64,000 nucleotides of DNA from Adlercreutzia sp. ZJ304 (GCF_011039075.1 NZ_JAAKEG010000003.1:99836-163835), one strand, 5' to 3'. Positions 18,693 through 28,643 are shown, counted from the stretch's first letter. Program-made: numbers and translations. The notes: generated by a model from the letters alone, not told the origin.

Positions 18693-20206
18693 ACAGTTTT
18701 CCAAACTTTCATACGGCATTCTTTAATGGGGTCGCCATTTATGGGTGTGTAGTCAATATTGGTGTATGTAACCAAATTTTGGCACGTGCCATACGATGCT
18801 AAGAATTCGCCATAATCTGGTGCGCCGTTTTCCACATCTAAGGCGAAGTAGCGCTTTGCGCCTAAATCTACGCCCGATACGGCGCGTGTAGATTTAACAA
18901 CGAACCAATTGTTGTACCAAGCAGGCGGTGTAACCGGTGTGCGCGGAAATCGGAACCATGTCGAGCTGCTGTACAAATCGGTAACTGCTTGGGCAGCTCT
19001 GGCGTTGGCTTCTTCTGCGTTGCGCTCTGAAAGTTGTCCGTTTTTGTCGCGTAGCGAATTTTGGGCATCAGCTGTGGCGGTTTTTAAGTCGTATGTGGGT
19101 GCGGATGCAGGCGTGTATGTGCCAAGATTCGCTATGCCATCACCGTAGTTGTATATGCCGTCGAAGCTGAATGCAAAACCACTTTCGCCATATGCCACAT
19201 ATATCGGGCGCATCGAGGCGGGCAACGCCAGCGCGTCGGTAACTTCGCCTGTTGCTGCGTCTATATGAGTTAGTTGGTAGCGCGTATCGCTAGTGTCGGC
19301 GCGTGGGGCACAGGCAATTCCCGAAGCTGAGGGACTAGGAGAGCAAGCCATGCGCCCATGCGATGTGTACAATGTTCGCGCAGCCTCTGGGCTGCCTCCA
19401 AATTCTACGCACATCATAAGGCTGTCTTCTTTAGTGGCATTGCCGTTTAGTTGTGGCAACACTTGCCAGAATGCGTAATTGCCGCTGGCAGCCAATGTTG
19501 GCATCTCCCAATTGGTATCGCCTTCGTGCATTAATACTGGCTCTCCTAGCTGGGCGCCGGAAAGTGTTGCCTGATAAACGCGCCAGTTTCCATCTAAAAT
19601 GTCGGCTTCTGTCCATATTAGCCCGCTAGACGTAGCTCGTGCATCGTATATTTCAAAGCCGTCAGATTGTCCGTGCGCTTTGTCTAATATTGTGCGGCAT
19701 GTGCCTGCGCTAAGGGAAATAAGACCTACATTTGTTAGCGGTTTGCCCGTTTCGGTAGGCAATAAGCAGGCGGCTACGTTAGGGTCGGATGCCCATACCA
19801 TAGTTCCATAAGGCAGCGAAACGGATGTAACCACGCGAAGCGCTTGATTGTTTTCAATATATTCGCAGTTATCGGTTGTGAAAACGCTGCTGGTTGGAAC
19901 GGATAGTGCCGGAGTATCGTGCTTTGGCGAAAAGCCACCCGTAGCTGCGAATGCGGCAGTTCCTACGGCGGCGACAGCGGCTACGCCTGCAACACCGTAA
20001 AGAAATCCGCGTCTGGTAAGCAGTATGTTTGCTATGTTGGTGGAGTCATTTTCAACGCCGGTGTTTCGTGTGCTAGCCCGATCGGCTGCGTGTTTGTGTC
20101 GTGTTGTACGCGACGAATTAGCCACGCTCGGTCGCACTCGCGTGTTGGCGTGTGCGTATTGTGAGCGCCTTTTGTTCTGCGGGCGTTTTCTGCCGTTTAT
20201 TTTCAT
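18689..20206 (-). CDS. Tat-exported protein of unknown function
   Basis: 505 aa. A long basic N-terminal tail (1-60) precedes a twin-arginine signal, LTRRGFLYGVAGVAAVA, so the protein is probably exported folded, perhaps with a bound cofactor, or kept as a membrane anchor. The mature region has repeated blade-like segments (SLPYGTMVWASDP, SSGLIWTEADILDGNWRVY, GNYAFWQVLP, SGFAFSFDGIYNY) that suggest a beta-propeller. I do not recognise an enzymatic signature. AGAGG precedes the ATG. It is divergent from the response regulator 115 bases away. Confidence 0.7.
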   Translation of the reverse strand: MKINGRKRPQNKRRSQYAHANTRVRPSVANSSRTTRHKHAADRASTRNTGVENDSTNIANILLTRRGFLYGVAGVAAVAAVGTAAFAATGGFSPKHDTPALSVPTSSVFTTDNCEYIENNQALRVVTSVSLPYGTMVWASDPNVAACLLPTETGKPLTNVGLISLSAGTCRTILDKAHGQSDGFEIYDARATSSGLIWTEADILDGNWRVYQATLSGAQLGEPVLMHEGDTNWEMPTLAASGNYAFWQVLPQLNGNATKEDSLMMCVEFGGSPEAARTLYTSHGRMACSPSPSASGIACAPRADTSDTRYQLTHIDAATGEVTDALALPASMRPIYVAYGESGFAFSFDGIYNYGDGIANLGTYTPASAPTYDLKTATADAQNSLRDKNGQLSERNAEEANARAAQAVTDLYSSSTWFRFPRTPVTPPAWYNNWFVVKSTRAVSGVDLGAKRYFALDVENGAPDYGEFLASYGTCQNLVTYTNIDYTPINGDPIKECRMKVWKTV

Positions 20207-20321
20207 GCCTCTATTGTGTCATTTAGGCAACGCGATTTCATCCCTTAGGTTGCAAAAGGTACAATATTCCCAAGATTATTTTGTGTTGGTATGTGCTGCT
20301 GACTTTTCGGAGGCGTTAGTT

Positions 20322-21029
20322 ATGAATAATGATACGCGACGCATTTTGCTTGTTGAGGACGAGAAGAATATTCGTGATGCTGTAACAGCGTATTTAGAGC
20401 GCGACAACTACTGGGTAACTGCTGTCGGCGATGGGCAGGATGCGCTAGATGAATTCGCGAAGCACCACTACGACTTAATCATTTTGGATCTTATGCTTCC
20501 GCGCGTTTCAGGCGAACGTGTATGCCGCACTGTTCGCGACAGTTCGGATGTTCCCATTATTATGCTTACCGCAAAAGGTGAAGTGGAAGATCGCGTAATA
20601 GGTTTAGAGCTTGGTGCGGACGATTATCTGGTAAAGCCCTTCAGCCCGCGTGAATTGGTTGCGCGTGTAAGGTCGCTTCTGCGCCGTGCCCATTCAAACG
20701 ATGCGCCGCAGCGCGAGGTGCTAGAGTTTGGCGAGTTGATTATAGATATCTCAGGTCATAAGGTTTTGGTCGATGGCAAAGAGATAGACCTAACGGCTAG
20801 CGAATTTAAGTTGCTTACTACGCTTTCGCGCTATCCCGGTCGTGTGTATTCGCGTATGGAATTGGTTGAGAAAGTGCTTGGCTACGACTTTGAGGGCTAC
20901 GAGCGCACGATAGACAGTCATGTGAAGAACCTGCGTGCCAAGATTGGCGATAATCCGAAGAATCCTAAGTGGCTTCATACCGTACACGGTGTGGGTTATC
21001 GTTTTGAAGATCCTACCCAGTCTATTTAG
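20322..21029 (+). CDS. OmpR/PhoB-family response regulator
   Basis: 235 aa from ATG 20322 with CGGAGG 7 bases upstream; longer in-frame starts overlap the divergent gene and are unlikely. The receiver domain has acidic residues at 12-13, phospho-acceptor Asp56 in LIILDLMLP, Thr83 and Lys105 in YLVKPFSP. The winged-helix DNA-binding domain (about 135-230) includes ASEFKLLTTL and RTIDSHVKNLRAKIG. Its partner kinase starts 32 bases downstream. The stimulus and targets cannot be read from the sequence. Confidence 0.92.
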   Translation: MNNDTRRILLVEDEKNIRDAVTAYLERDNYWVTAVGDGQDALDEFAKHHYDLIILDLMLPRVSGERVCRTVRDSSDVPIIMLTAKGEVEDRVIGLELGADDYLVKPFSPRELVARVRSLLRRAHSNDAPQREVLEFGELIIDISGHKVLVDGKEIDLTASEFKLLTTLSRYPGRVYSRMELVEKVLGYDFEGYERTIDSHVKNLRAKIGDNPKNPKWLHTVHGVGYRFEDPTQSI

Positions 21030-21061
21030 TGTGAACTGTAGAGCCCTGTAAATCTAAAGTA

Positions 21062-22645
21062 ATGGATAGCGAAACTACTACGGATCAGAATACGCCCGAA
21101 GCTGCGCCTGCGGCAGATGAAAAGCGCCCTAGTAATTCTGAAGAAAATTTTGCTTCAGAAGACGCGGAAGAAACAAAGCGCAAGCGCAGCTTTTTTTCGC
21201 GCTTGCGCTGGGCAAATTTAACCTACGTAACACGTATTGCGCTATCGTTTGCAATGATAGCGGCGCTTACAGCCATAATTTCTGTATGCGTAGTTAGCGC
21301 TGTTTGGGGTCAATATTTTCAAGCTTATACCGCAGAAAATATAGAGTCGCTAGCCTCGACTGCCGCTACTCGTATAGCTTTGGTTTACGAGAATTCGGGC
21401 GAATTGGACTCTGAAGCGGTAGAAACTATTGCTATGGCAGCGGAAGTGTCGCCCGAAGTTAGCATAAAAGTGTTAGATGCTGCGGGCAATACGATTTATG
21501 AAACTTCTAATGAAAGCGCCCCTAGGGGGGATGGCACATCATTTGAACCTAGCGATCCTGCGCAAATTGCCGGCGCAAAAATTAAGGTGGGCGACAAAGT
21601 TGTAGGTTCGGTTCGCATGTGGGTTTACGGGTCTGACACGCTTATGAACAAGCTGGACAGGCAGTTCAGAGACAATTCATATGCGGCGCTGATTTTTGCG
21701 GGTTTGGCTGCTGTGGCGATTGCATCGCTGTTTGGCATGGTGTTTGCGCGGCGTTTGGTGGCACCGATTAATCGTCTTACACGCACGGCTGCTGCGGTAA
21801 AGGCTGGCAAATTGAATGCGCGCTCTAATTTAACAGGTGAAGACGAGATAGCGCATTTAGGCGAAACTTTCGATGCCATGATTGCTTCGGTTGAAAACGA
21901 TCGCAAGTTAGAGCAGCGCTTAACATCCGATGTGGCGCATGAACTTCGAACGCCACTAATGTCTATACAGGCAAACATGGAAGCCATGATAGATGGCGTA
22001 TACGATACCGACGAAGAGCATCTGGAAAGAGTAAATAGTGAAGTTCAGCGCCTGAGCCGTCTGGTTGATGCATTGCTGAAGTTATCGCGTTTGGAAAATA
22101 GAAGCAATCCTATGAAGCAAAACGTGGTAAACCTTGGCGAACTTATTGGCGAAGTTGTGCAAACTCACGAGCAATTTGTAACAGAATCGGGGTTGACGCT
22201 TACTTTCTATACCGACGACCGCGTGCTTGTACTTGGCGACTCCGATATGATTCGTCAAGCTGTTGTGAATCTAATTTCGAATGCGGTTCGCTATACGCCC
22301 GAAGGTGGACGCATAGATGTAAGTGTACGTCGCAGTACTGCTATGGCTAATATTGCTGTTAGCGACACGGGCATTGGATTGTCTCCCGAAGAAGCCAAAA
22401 TGGTATTTGGACGCTTCTGGCGTGCCGATGCAGGGCGTGCTAGGGCAAGCGGAGGCTTAGGAATCGGTCTTGCGGTGGTAAAAGAAATTGTAGATCGCCA
22501 TAAGGGCTGGATAGGCGTAGAGGGCGAAACAGGCAAAGGCGCCACGTTTACAATACATATTCCGCTTTATGAAGATACAATATCGCGTGTTCGTGCACGT
22601 AGTAATTTGCAGCGCAACCGCATAAGCGACAGGAGGCAATCGTGA
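21062..22645 (+). CDS. Membrane sensor histidine kinase
   Basis: 527 aa. An acidic and basic cytoplasmic tail is followed by membrane span 1 (about 57-80), an extracytoplasmic sensor region (80-203), membrane span 2 (about 204-226), a HAMP linker (LVAPINRLTRTAAAV), HisKA with His292 in SDVAHELRTPL, and HATPase_c with N, G1 and G2 boxes (NLISNAVRYTPEGG, DTGIGLS, GGLGIGLAV). It phosphorylates the adjacent response regulator (family knowledge). The sensor loop is small and gives no ligand clue. The last four bases overlap the purC start (GTGA), so the kinase and purC are translationally coupled, an odd pairing. Confidence 0.92.
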   Translation: MDSETTTDQNTPEAAPAADEKRPSNSEENFASEDAEETKRKRSFFSRLRWANLTYVTRIALSFAMIAALTAIISVCVVSAVWGQYFQAYTAENIESLASTAATRIALVYENSGELDSEAVETIAMAAEVSPEVSIKVLDAAGNTIYETSNESAPRGDGTSFEPSDPAQIAGAKIKVGDKVVGSVRMWVYGSDTLMNKLDRQFRDNSYAALIFAGLAAVAIASLFGMVFARRLVAPINRLTRTAAAVKAGKLNARSNLTGEDEIAHLGETFDAMIASVENDRKLEQRLTSDVAHELRTPLMSIQANMEAMIDGVYDTDEEHLERVNSEVQRLSRLVDALLKLSRLENRSNPMKQNVVNLGELIGEVVQTHEQFVTESGLTLTFYTDDRVLVLGDSDMIRQAVVNLISNAVRYTPEGGRIDVSVRRSTAMANIAVSDTGIGLSPEEAKMVFGRFWRADAGRARASGGLGIGLAVVKEIVDRHKGWIGVEGETGKGATFTIHIPLYEDTISRVRARSNLQRNRISDRRQS

Positions 22646-23511
22646 ATCCGATAACAATCAAGCCGATATCTCAGGGTAAGGTGCGCGATATATACGATTT
22701 GGGCGACAAGTTGATGTTGGTGGCAACCGATCGTATATCGGCATTCGACTATGTCTTGGAAGACGAGATTCCCTATAAGGGCAAAGTTCTAACGCAGATT
22801 TCTAAATTCTGGTTTGAATTGCTTGACGATGTGGTGGATAACCATATGATTACCACCGATGTGGCAGATTTGCCGGATGAATTTGCGCCGTGGTCAGAGT
22901 GGCTTGACGGGCGCTTTATGATAGTACGCAAAATGGAGATGTTCCCGGTAGAGTGTATAGTGCGCGGATATTTGGCTGGTAGCGGTTTGAAAGAATATAA
23001 GCGCGAAGGAACAGTGTGCGGCATTCACTTGCCCGATGGGCTACAAAATTCTTCGAAGCTTCCCGAAGTGCTGTTTACGCCTTCCACGAAAGCTGAAATT
23101 GGCGATCATGATGAAAACATCAGCTTCGAGCGATGCGCGCAGATACTAGGCGAAGATGACGCGCAGGAATTAAGGCGGCTGTCTACGCTGGTTTACAATG
23201 CGGCTGCTGAATACGCTAGTCAGCGCGGCATAATAATTGCGGATACGAAATTTGAATTTGGGCGCGGTGCAGATGGTTGTATAGCGCTTGGTGATGAAGT
23301 GTTAACACCTGATTCGTCGCGTTTTTGGCCGGCTGATGAATATGCGCCCGGAAAAGATCAGCCGTCGTTCGATAAGCAATTTGTGCGCGATTGGCTTACG
23401 GCAAATTGGGATAAGCAAGGTACACCTCCGCGTTTGCCTCAGGAAATAATAGAGCGTACATCGCAGAAATACTTACAAGCTTACGAACTTTTGGTTGGTA
23501 AGCCGCTGTAA
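22642..23511 (+). CDS. purC: SAICAR synthetase
   Basis: 289 aa from a GTG start that overlaps the kinase stop as GTGA; AGGAGG lies upstream. The enzyme joins aspartate to CAIR using ATP in purine synthesis. Visible signatures are QGKVRDIYDLGDKLMLVATD, RISAFDY, ECIVRGYLAGSG and IADTKFEFG. The length fits the longer form of the family. Placement behind a two-component system is unusual and may only reflect dense packing. Confidence 0.95.
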   Translation: MNPITIKPISQGKVRDIYDLGDKLMLVATDRISAFDYVLEDEIPYKGKVLTQISKFWFELLDDVVDNHMITTDVADLPDEFAPWSEWLDGRFMIVRKMEMFPVECIVRGYLAGSGLKEYKREGTVCGIHLPDGLQNSSKLPEVLFTPSTKAEIGDHDENISFERCAQILGEDDAQELRRLSTLVYNAAAEYASQRGIIIADTKFEFGRGADGCIALGDEVLTPDSSRFWPADEYAPGKDQPSFDKQFVRDWLTANWDKQGTPPRLPQEIIERTSQKYLQAYELLVGKPL

Positions 23512-23548
23512 CTTTTGCGCGTCGGATATACGTCGGATATATCAGGGC

Positions 23549-23637
23549 GTAAAGTCGGAAAGGTTACGTTCAGAGGCTACGCAACCTTCACTCCGTTCTT
23601 CCGTATTGCCAGAATTTCTTGTCCTTTCCAACTTTAC
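23549..23637 (+). repeat. Conserved-loop hairpin repeat, copy 1
   Basis: GTAAAGTCGGAAAGG pairs with CCTTTCCAACTTTAC (one C-A mismatch). The 59-nt loop contains TTACGTTCAGAGGCTACGCA, nearly the same as the loops at 28256-28317 and 28352-28413, plus about 27 extra bases. Stem sequences differ among copies but still pair. Confidence 0.65.
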
Positions 23638-23729
23638 TTATGGTGCAATGTGTCGTTAATAGTGCGCGATAGTGCTTGATAATTTACTATAATTGGTAAG
23701 TTATTTAAGAACCCGGACAGGAGTTTTGC

Positions 23730-24461
23730 ATGTCGCAGCGCAATCCTATGAATGAGCGGTATAACAGCGAGAATAAACATGGAGTTACACGTAAAAGCGC
23801 GGCTTCGGCTAAGCCGAAATCGAAAGCTGCAGCAACAGTTACGGTAGGGACGGCTAAAAAAACGCCAGCTGAGCGAAAGGCTGCACAAAAGGCGGCACGC
23901 AAAAAAGAGCAAGAGCGCCAGCGTGAACTGGACAGAAAATATTACAAGCCAGATACCGCCCGCTATAAGAAATTGCGTATTACATGGATGTTGTCGCTAG
24001 GCGGCGCTATTGTGTGCGTTTGCGCGTCGTGGGCATTGCGTGGCGTGCAGCCCGATTGGCTGGCAATTGTGGCATTGTTCTTGGCGTATGCGCTAATAAT
24101 CTTTGCATTCTATGTAGACTTTTCAAAAATTCGCAAAGAGCGCAAGGCTTATCAGGCGCGCATGGTAGCGCTTGAGGAAGAGGACGCAAGAGCTGCGCGC
24201 AAAGCCGGCAATAAAGCTGCCGCTGCAAAGAAAGAGGCTGAGGAAGAAAAAGCGAAGCCCGTGGTGCAGAGCCGACGCGGCTTAGGTGCGCGTCGAAAAA
24301 AGGCACAGCAGGCTGAGGCTGCTAAGTTAGCCGAGGAAGCTCGTAAGAAATCGCAAGCGGATGAGGCGAATGCCGAAGCGGATGCGTCAAAACCGGAAGC
24401 TACCGGCAAGGCTGGCGAAAAGGCTAAAACTAAGCCTGCGAAGGTGGACGACAATGGTTAA
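23730..24461 (+). CDS. Small two-span membrane protein with Lys/Ala-rich tails
   Basis: 243 aa. A basic N-terminus (AAATVTVGTAKKTPAERK) with a coiled-coil-like KKEQERQRELDRKYY leads to two membrane spans (about 90-108 and 113-130, LAIVALFLAYALIIFAFYV), then a long charged Ala/Lys/Glu-rich C-terminus that is probably helical. Both tails should be cytoplasmic. ACAGGAG precedes the ATG. The gene overlaps purL by 8 bases and is likely co-transcribed with it. No known function recognised. Confidence 0.65.
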   Translation: MSQRNPMNERYNSENKHGVTRKSAASAKPKSKAAATVTVGTAKKTPAERKAAQKAARKKEQERQRELDRKYYKPDTARYKKLRITWMLSLGGAIVCVCASWALRGVQPDWLAIVALFLAYALIIFAFYVDFSKIRKERKAYQARMVALEEEDARAARKAGNKAAAAKKEAEEEKAKPVVQSRRGLGARRKKAQQAEAAKLAEEARKKSQADEANAEADASKPEATGKAGEKAKTKPAKVDDNG

Positions 24462-27400
24462 CAGAATATACGTAGAAAAGAAGCCGGGGTTTGATCCGCA
24501 TGTTAGTCGCTTAACAAGCGAATTGCGTGATGTGCTGGGCGTGCAGGGGCTGCATGGTCTGCGTGTGCTGAATCGCTACGATGTGGAAGGTGCTGGTGAT
24601 GAATTATTTGCCAGCAGCGTTGCAGGAGTATTCAGCGAACCTCAGGTAGATTTCACGTATCGCACTTTAGATGAAGCGAACATTTCTGCGAAAGCGGAAG
24701 TATTCGCCGTTGAGTCGCTGCCGGGGCAATTCGACCAGCGTGCCGATAGCGCAGCGGAATGTATGCTTCTAATAGGACAGCAGGTGCGCCCCGATGTGCG
24801 CACGGCTACTGTTTATGTTTTGGAAGGCGATCTTTCCGCAGACGATATTGAGGCTGTTAAACATTACGTTATTAATCCGGTTGAGGCACGCGAAGCGCAG
24901 CTAGAGCCAGTGAAAACACTAGAGCAAGATTTTCCAGAGCCTGCCGATGTAGAAGTGTTAGATGGTTTTCTTCAGTTAGACGAAGATGGTCTTGCGGGCT
25001 TTATTGCCGAGCGTGGGCTTGCTATGGATTTGGCTGATATAACGTTCTTGCAGCAATATTTTCGTGAAGAGGGGCGCTCTCCTACTATTACGGAAGTAAA
25101 AATGGTAGACACATATTGGTCTGACCATTGCCGCCATACCACTTTCGGCACGCAGCTAACCGATTTTGAAATTGCCGATGCGAATGTGCAACGCGCGTTT
25201 GATAAGTATTTAGAATTGCGCCGCAATCTTGGTCGCGAAGATAAGCCCGTATGCTTGATGGATATGGGCACTATAGGTGCGCGATGGCTAAAGGCGCAGG
25301 GTATTATGCGCGGCGTGGATGAGTCTGAAGAAATAAATGCTTGTACTGTGCGCGTGAAAGTAGATGTTGACGGGCAACTGCAGGATTGGTTGTATTTGTT
25401 CAAGAATGAGACGCACAATCATCCTACCGAGATTGAGCCTTTTGGTGGTGCGGCTACGTGTGTTGGTGGTGCCATTCGCGATCCGCTTTCAGGGCGCAGC
25501 TATGTGTATCAGGCGATGCGCGTAACGGGCGCATCTGATCCTACCGCGCCCATGTCTGACACGTTGCCCGGTAAGTTGCCCCAGCGTAAGTTATGTATAA
25601 CGGCAGCTGAGGGCTATTCGTCGTATGGCAATCAGATTGGGTTGGCTACCGGGCAGGTAAACGAACTTTACCATCCGGGGTATGCGGCAAAGCGTATGGA
25701 AATTGGTGCGGTTGTAGGCGCTACGCCGGCTGATCATGTTCGCAGGGAAACGCCAGCGCCGGGCGATGTTGTGGTTTTGCTGGGCGGTCGTACCGGGCGT
25801 GATGGTATAGGTGGTGCCACGGGGTCGTCGAAGGCGCATGGGCTGAACAGCTTGGAAAACTGTGGTGCCGAGGTGCAGAAGGGCAACGCCCCGGTCGAGC
25901 GCAAAATACAGCGTTTGTTTAGGCGGGGCGAGGCTTGCCGCATGATAAAACGCTGCAACGATTTTGGTGCGGGCGGCGTTTCTGTAGCAATAGGAGAACT
26001 TGCCGATGGCTTACAGATTGACTTAGACGCAGTACCTCTGAAGTATGCCGGATTAGATGGTACCGAAATAGCTATTTCTGAAAGTCAAGAGCGCATGGCG
26101 GTCGCATTGGCTTCCGAAGATGTTGAGGCATTCATTGGCTTGGCGCACGAGGAAAATTTGGAAGCTACTCCAGTGGCGCGCGTTACAGCTGAGCCGCGTG
26201 TATGTATGACGTGGCGCGGTAAGAATATTGTTGATGTTTCTCGCGAATTTCTTGCCAGCAATGGGGCACCGAAGTTTCAAGCTGTTGAAGTGCGAAAGGC
26301 TACAGGCGGCAGCAAGGCGGTTTTGTCGAATGACAAAGGCACTATCAAGCAGCGTTTCTGTGCGCTGTTATCCGATATAAACGTTGCTTCGAATAAGGGT
26401 CTAGCGGAACGGTTTGACTCTACAATAGGTGCAGCTACTATTCTTATGCCTTTTGGTGGCGCCACGCAACTTACACCTGCTTTGGCAATGGTGGCGAAGC
26501 TGCCAGTTTTAGGTGGTAAGACCACTACAGTTTCTGGGCTTTCGTGGGGCTTTAACCCTTACTTAACCGAAGCTGATCCGTTCGTAGGTAGCTATATTGC
26601 AGTATTGGAATCAGTGGCAAAACTTGTGGCTACGGGCTTCAAACGTGCTGATATATATTTAACATTCCAAGAGTATTTTGAAAAATTGCGAGACGAGCCT
26701 GCGCGCTGGGGAAAGCCAGTTGCAGCTGTTTTGGGTGCGCTAATGGCGCAGTTAGATTTCCATGTTGGCGCAATTGGTGGTAAAGATTCTATGTCGGGCA
26801 GTTTTGAACAGCTTGATGTGCCGCCTACACTGGTATCTTTTGCGACAGCTGTGGGATGTGTGGACAGAATTACATCGCCCGAATTTAAGCGCGCGGGAAG
26901 TCGCATAGTGTTAGTGTCTCCCAAATATTCCAGAGACTTTGCAAACTACATTGTGCCTGACGCGGCATCTGCGTGCGCCGTGCTAGATTGGGTGGAAGCC
27001 GCTATTGGTCGCGGCGAAGTGCTTGCCGCTAGCATTTCTGGCTACGGTGGCGTGGCGGAAGCGTTGTTTAAGATGTGCGTGGGCAATCGCCTAGGTGTTA
27101 GCTTAAATAATTTGCCTCCTATTTTTGGTGCAACTTCAACTGCGGACACGCTGTTTAGTCTTGCATATGGGTCGTTCATCTTAGAGATGGACGAGCGTGC
27201 GCAGGTGCCTGCTTCCACAGACGATATAGAAATTAACGTTATAGGTACGGTAACAAAAGCTTACGAATTGGCGTTGCCCGAAGAAACACTTAACTTGGAT
27301 GAACTTCAAGAGATATGGGAATCTGGTATTGAAAGCGTGTTTCCGTATCGCACTAAGCGTGAAGAAACAGAGGCGGCAGAAGATATTTCTGTAATTAGCT

Positions 27401-28242
27401 ACAGCGCGGGCTCTGCAACAACTTATAGCGGCGCGGCTATTGCTCGACCTCATGTTGTTATTCCGGTGTTTCCCGGAAATAATTGCGAATATGATTCTGC
27501 GGCAGCGTTTGAGCGCGCGGGTGCGCGTGCCACTACGTATGTTATTAACAATTTGTCGCCCGATGCAGTACGAGAAAGTACCGCTGAATTAGCGAAACTT
27601 ATTCGAAGTGCACAAATAGTTATGTTGCCGGGTGGTTTTTCGGGGGGCGATGAGCCCGATGGGTCGGCGAAATTTATAACATCGTTTTTCCGTGCGCCTG
27701 CTGTGACCGACGCTGTGCGCGATTTGCTGCAAAATCGCGATGGTTTAATGCTTGGCATATGCAACGGTTTTCAGGCGCTGGTGAAATTGGGGCTTGTGCC
27801 TTATGGAGATATTCGCCCTATAGATGCCGATTGCGCGACGTTAACATTCAATCAGATAGGACGTCATCAAAGTCGTTTGGTGCATACGCGGGTGGCTTCT
27901 AATTTGTCGCCGTGGCTTGCAGAATGCAAGGTGGGTGACGTGCATACTGTAGCTATAAGTCATGGCGAAGGGCGCTTTGTGGCACCACCTGACCTGTTGG
28001 ATAAACTGGTTGTGGCGGGGCAGGTAGCTACTCAGTATGTGGATTCTTGCGCTAGGCCTTCGATGGATTTGGCTGTTAACCCGAATGGCAGTATGTTGGC
28101 TATAGAGGGAATAACCAGTCCGGATGGACGAGTGCTTGGGAAAATGGGGCATACTGAGCGCGCGGGAACTAATTTGTACAAGAACGTTCCCGGTAATTTG
28201 TATCAGCCAATTTTTGAAGCTGGAGTAAAGTATTTCCAATAG
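24454..28242 (+). CDS. purL: Phosphoribosylformylglycinamidine synthase, single chain
   Basis: 1262 aa from ATG 24454, chosen because it begins the conserved RIYVEKKPGFDP region. The protein fuses the FGAM synthase and glutaminase parts. Motifs include ETHNHPTEIEPFGGAATCVGG, FGAGGVSVAIGELADG and, in the amidotransferase, PVFPGNNCEYD, PGGFSGGDEP, nucleophile Cys1103 in GICNGFQAL and His1170/Glu1172 in SHGEGRF. It converts FGAR, glutamine and ATP to FGAM. The short N-terminal region points to the clostridial-type single-chain form (TIGR01857-like) rather than the E. coli form. Two hairpin repeats follow it. Confidence 0.95.
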   Translation: MVNRIYVEKKPGFDPHVSRLTSELRDVLGVQGLHGLRVLNRYDVEGAGDELFASSVAGVFSEPQVDFTYRTLDEANISAKAEVFAVESLPGQFDQRADSAAECMLLIGQQVRPDVRTATVYVLEGDLSADDIEAVKHYVINPVEAREAQLEPVKTLEQDFPEPADVEVLDGFLQLDEDGLAGFIAERGLAMDLADITFLQQYFREEGRSPTITEVKMVDTYWSDHCRHTTFGTQLTDFEIADANVQRAFDKYLELRRNLGREDKPVCLMDMGTIGARWLKAQGIMRGVDESEEINACTVRVKVDVDGQLQDWLYLFKNETHNHPTEIEPFGGAATCVGGAIRDPLSGRSYVYQAMRVTGASDPTAPMSDTLPGKLPQRKLCITAAEGYSSYGNQIGLATGQVNELYHPGYAAKRMEIGAVVGATPADHVRRETPAPGDVVVLLGGRTGRDGIGGATGSSKAHGLNSLENCGAEVQKGNAPVERKIQRLFRRGEACRMIKRCNDFGAGGVSVAIGELADGLQIDLDAVPLKYAGLDGTEIAISESQERMAVALASEDVEAFIGLAHEENLEATPVARVTAEPRVCMTWRGKNIVDVSREFLASNGAPKFQAVEVRKATGGSKAVLSNDKGTIKQRFCALLSDINVASNKGLAERFDSTIGAATILMPFGGATQLTPALAMVAKLPVLGGKTTTVSGLSWGFNPYLTEADPFVGSYIAVLESVAKLVATGFKRADIYLTFQEYFEKLRDEPARWGKPVAAVLGALMAQLDFHVGAIGGKDSMSGSFEQLDVPPTLVSFATAVGCVDRITSPEFKRAGSRIVLVSPKYSRDFANYIVPDAASACAVLDWVEAAIGRGEVLAASISGYGGVAEALFKMCVGNRLGVSLNNLPPIFGATSTADTLFSLAYGSFILEMDERAQVPASTDDIEINVIGTVTKAYELALPEETLNLDELQEIWESGIESVFPYRTKREETEAAEDISVISYSAGSATTYSGAAIARPHVVIPVFPGNNCEYDSAAAFERAGARATTYVINNLSPDAVRESTAELAKLIRSAQIVMLPGGFSGGDEPDGSAKFITSFFRAPAVTDAVRDLLQNRDGLMLGICNGFQALVKLGLVPYGDIRPIDADCATLTFNQIGRHQSRLVHTRVASNLSPWLAECKVGDVHTVAISHGEGRFVAPPDLLDKLVVAGQVATQYVDSCARPSMDLAVNPNGSMLAIEGITSPDGRVLGKMGHTERAGTNLYKNVPGNLYQPIFEAGVKYFQ

Positions 28243-28255
28243 GGTGTGTTGATGT

Positions 28256-28317
28256 GTAAAGCCTGAAAGATTACGTTCAGAAGCTACGCAGCCTTCACTC
28301 CGTCTTTCAGGCTTTAC
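28256..28317 (+). repeat. Conserved-loop hairpin repeat, copy 2
   Basis: GTAAAGCCTGAAAG pairs perfectly over 14 bp with CTTTCAGGCTTTAC. The 34-nt loop carries TTACGTTCAGAAGCTACGCA and GCCTTCACTCCG. It lies 14 bases after purL. No T-run follows, so it is not a standard terminator. Confidence 0.7.
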
Positions 28318-28351
28318 TTACGGATTGTAGATTAGATTCTATATTCGATGC

Positions 28352-28413
28352 GTGAAATCAGGAAGGCTACGTTCGAAAGCTACGCAGCCTTCACTTCGTC
28401 TTTCTGATTTCAC
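28352..28413 (+). repeat. Conserved-loop hairpin repeat, copy 3
   Basis: GTGAAATCAGGAAG pairs with CTTTCTGATTTCAC; the single mismatch becomes a G-U pair in RNA. It is 62 bp like copy 2, with nearly the same loop but a different stem sequence, which indicates selection for pairing. It lies 34 bases after copy 2. Confidence 0.7.
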
Positions 28414-28446
28414 TGTTGATATTTTCATTGGATGGGGCAGTAGGCT

Positions 28447-28632
28447 ATGAAAAAATCTGAGTTGGATTCTGATGAAAAGAGAAGAGTCGCGGCAAAAGCA
28501 CACGGCTCTTCTAAGAAATCTGCCAAGTGCGACCTTTATTTACGTGCCGCCAATGAAGATGATGACGGGTACGATCCGTATAGCGACAGACCGTATATCG
28601 AGCCTTTTTATGAGCCAGATCCGTGGGATTAG
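28447..28632 (+). CDS. Small acidic hypothetical protein
   Basis: 61 aa with a basic first half (KKSELDSDEKRRVAAKAHG, SKKSAKCD) and an acidic Asp/Pro/Tyr-rich end (NEDDDGYDPYSDRPYIEPFY). TAGG lies near the ATG. It is not recognised. The composition is protein-like and the frame is not a shadow of another gene, but evidence is modest. Confidence 0.4.
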   Translation: MKKSELDSDEKRRVAAKAHGSSKKSAKCDLYLRAANEDDDGYDPYSDRPYIEPFYEPDPWD

Positions 28633-28643
28633 TTAATTCGTAA

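Noticed and set aside
2818..21044. Shared 12-mer GAACTGTAGAGC at 2818-2829 and 21033-21044
   Set aside because: Flanks do not match and a few 12-base matches are expected by chance in 64 kb.
21522..21530. Six-G run in the histidine kinase as a phase switch
   Set aside because: The frame is intact and six bases is short for slippage; comparable runs occur in purL.
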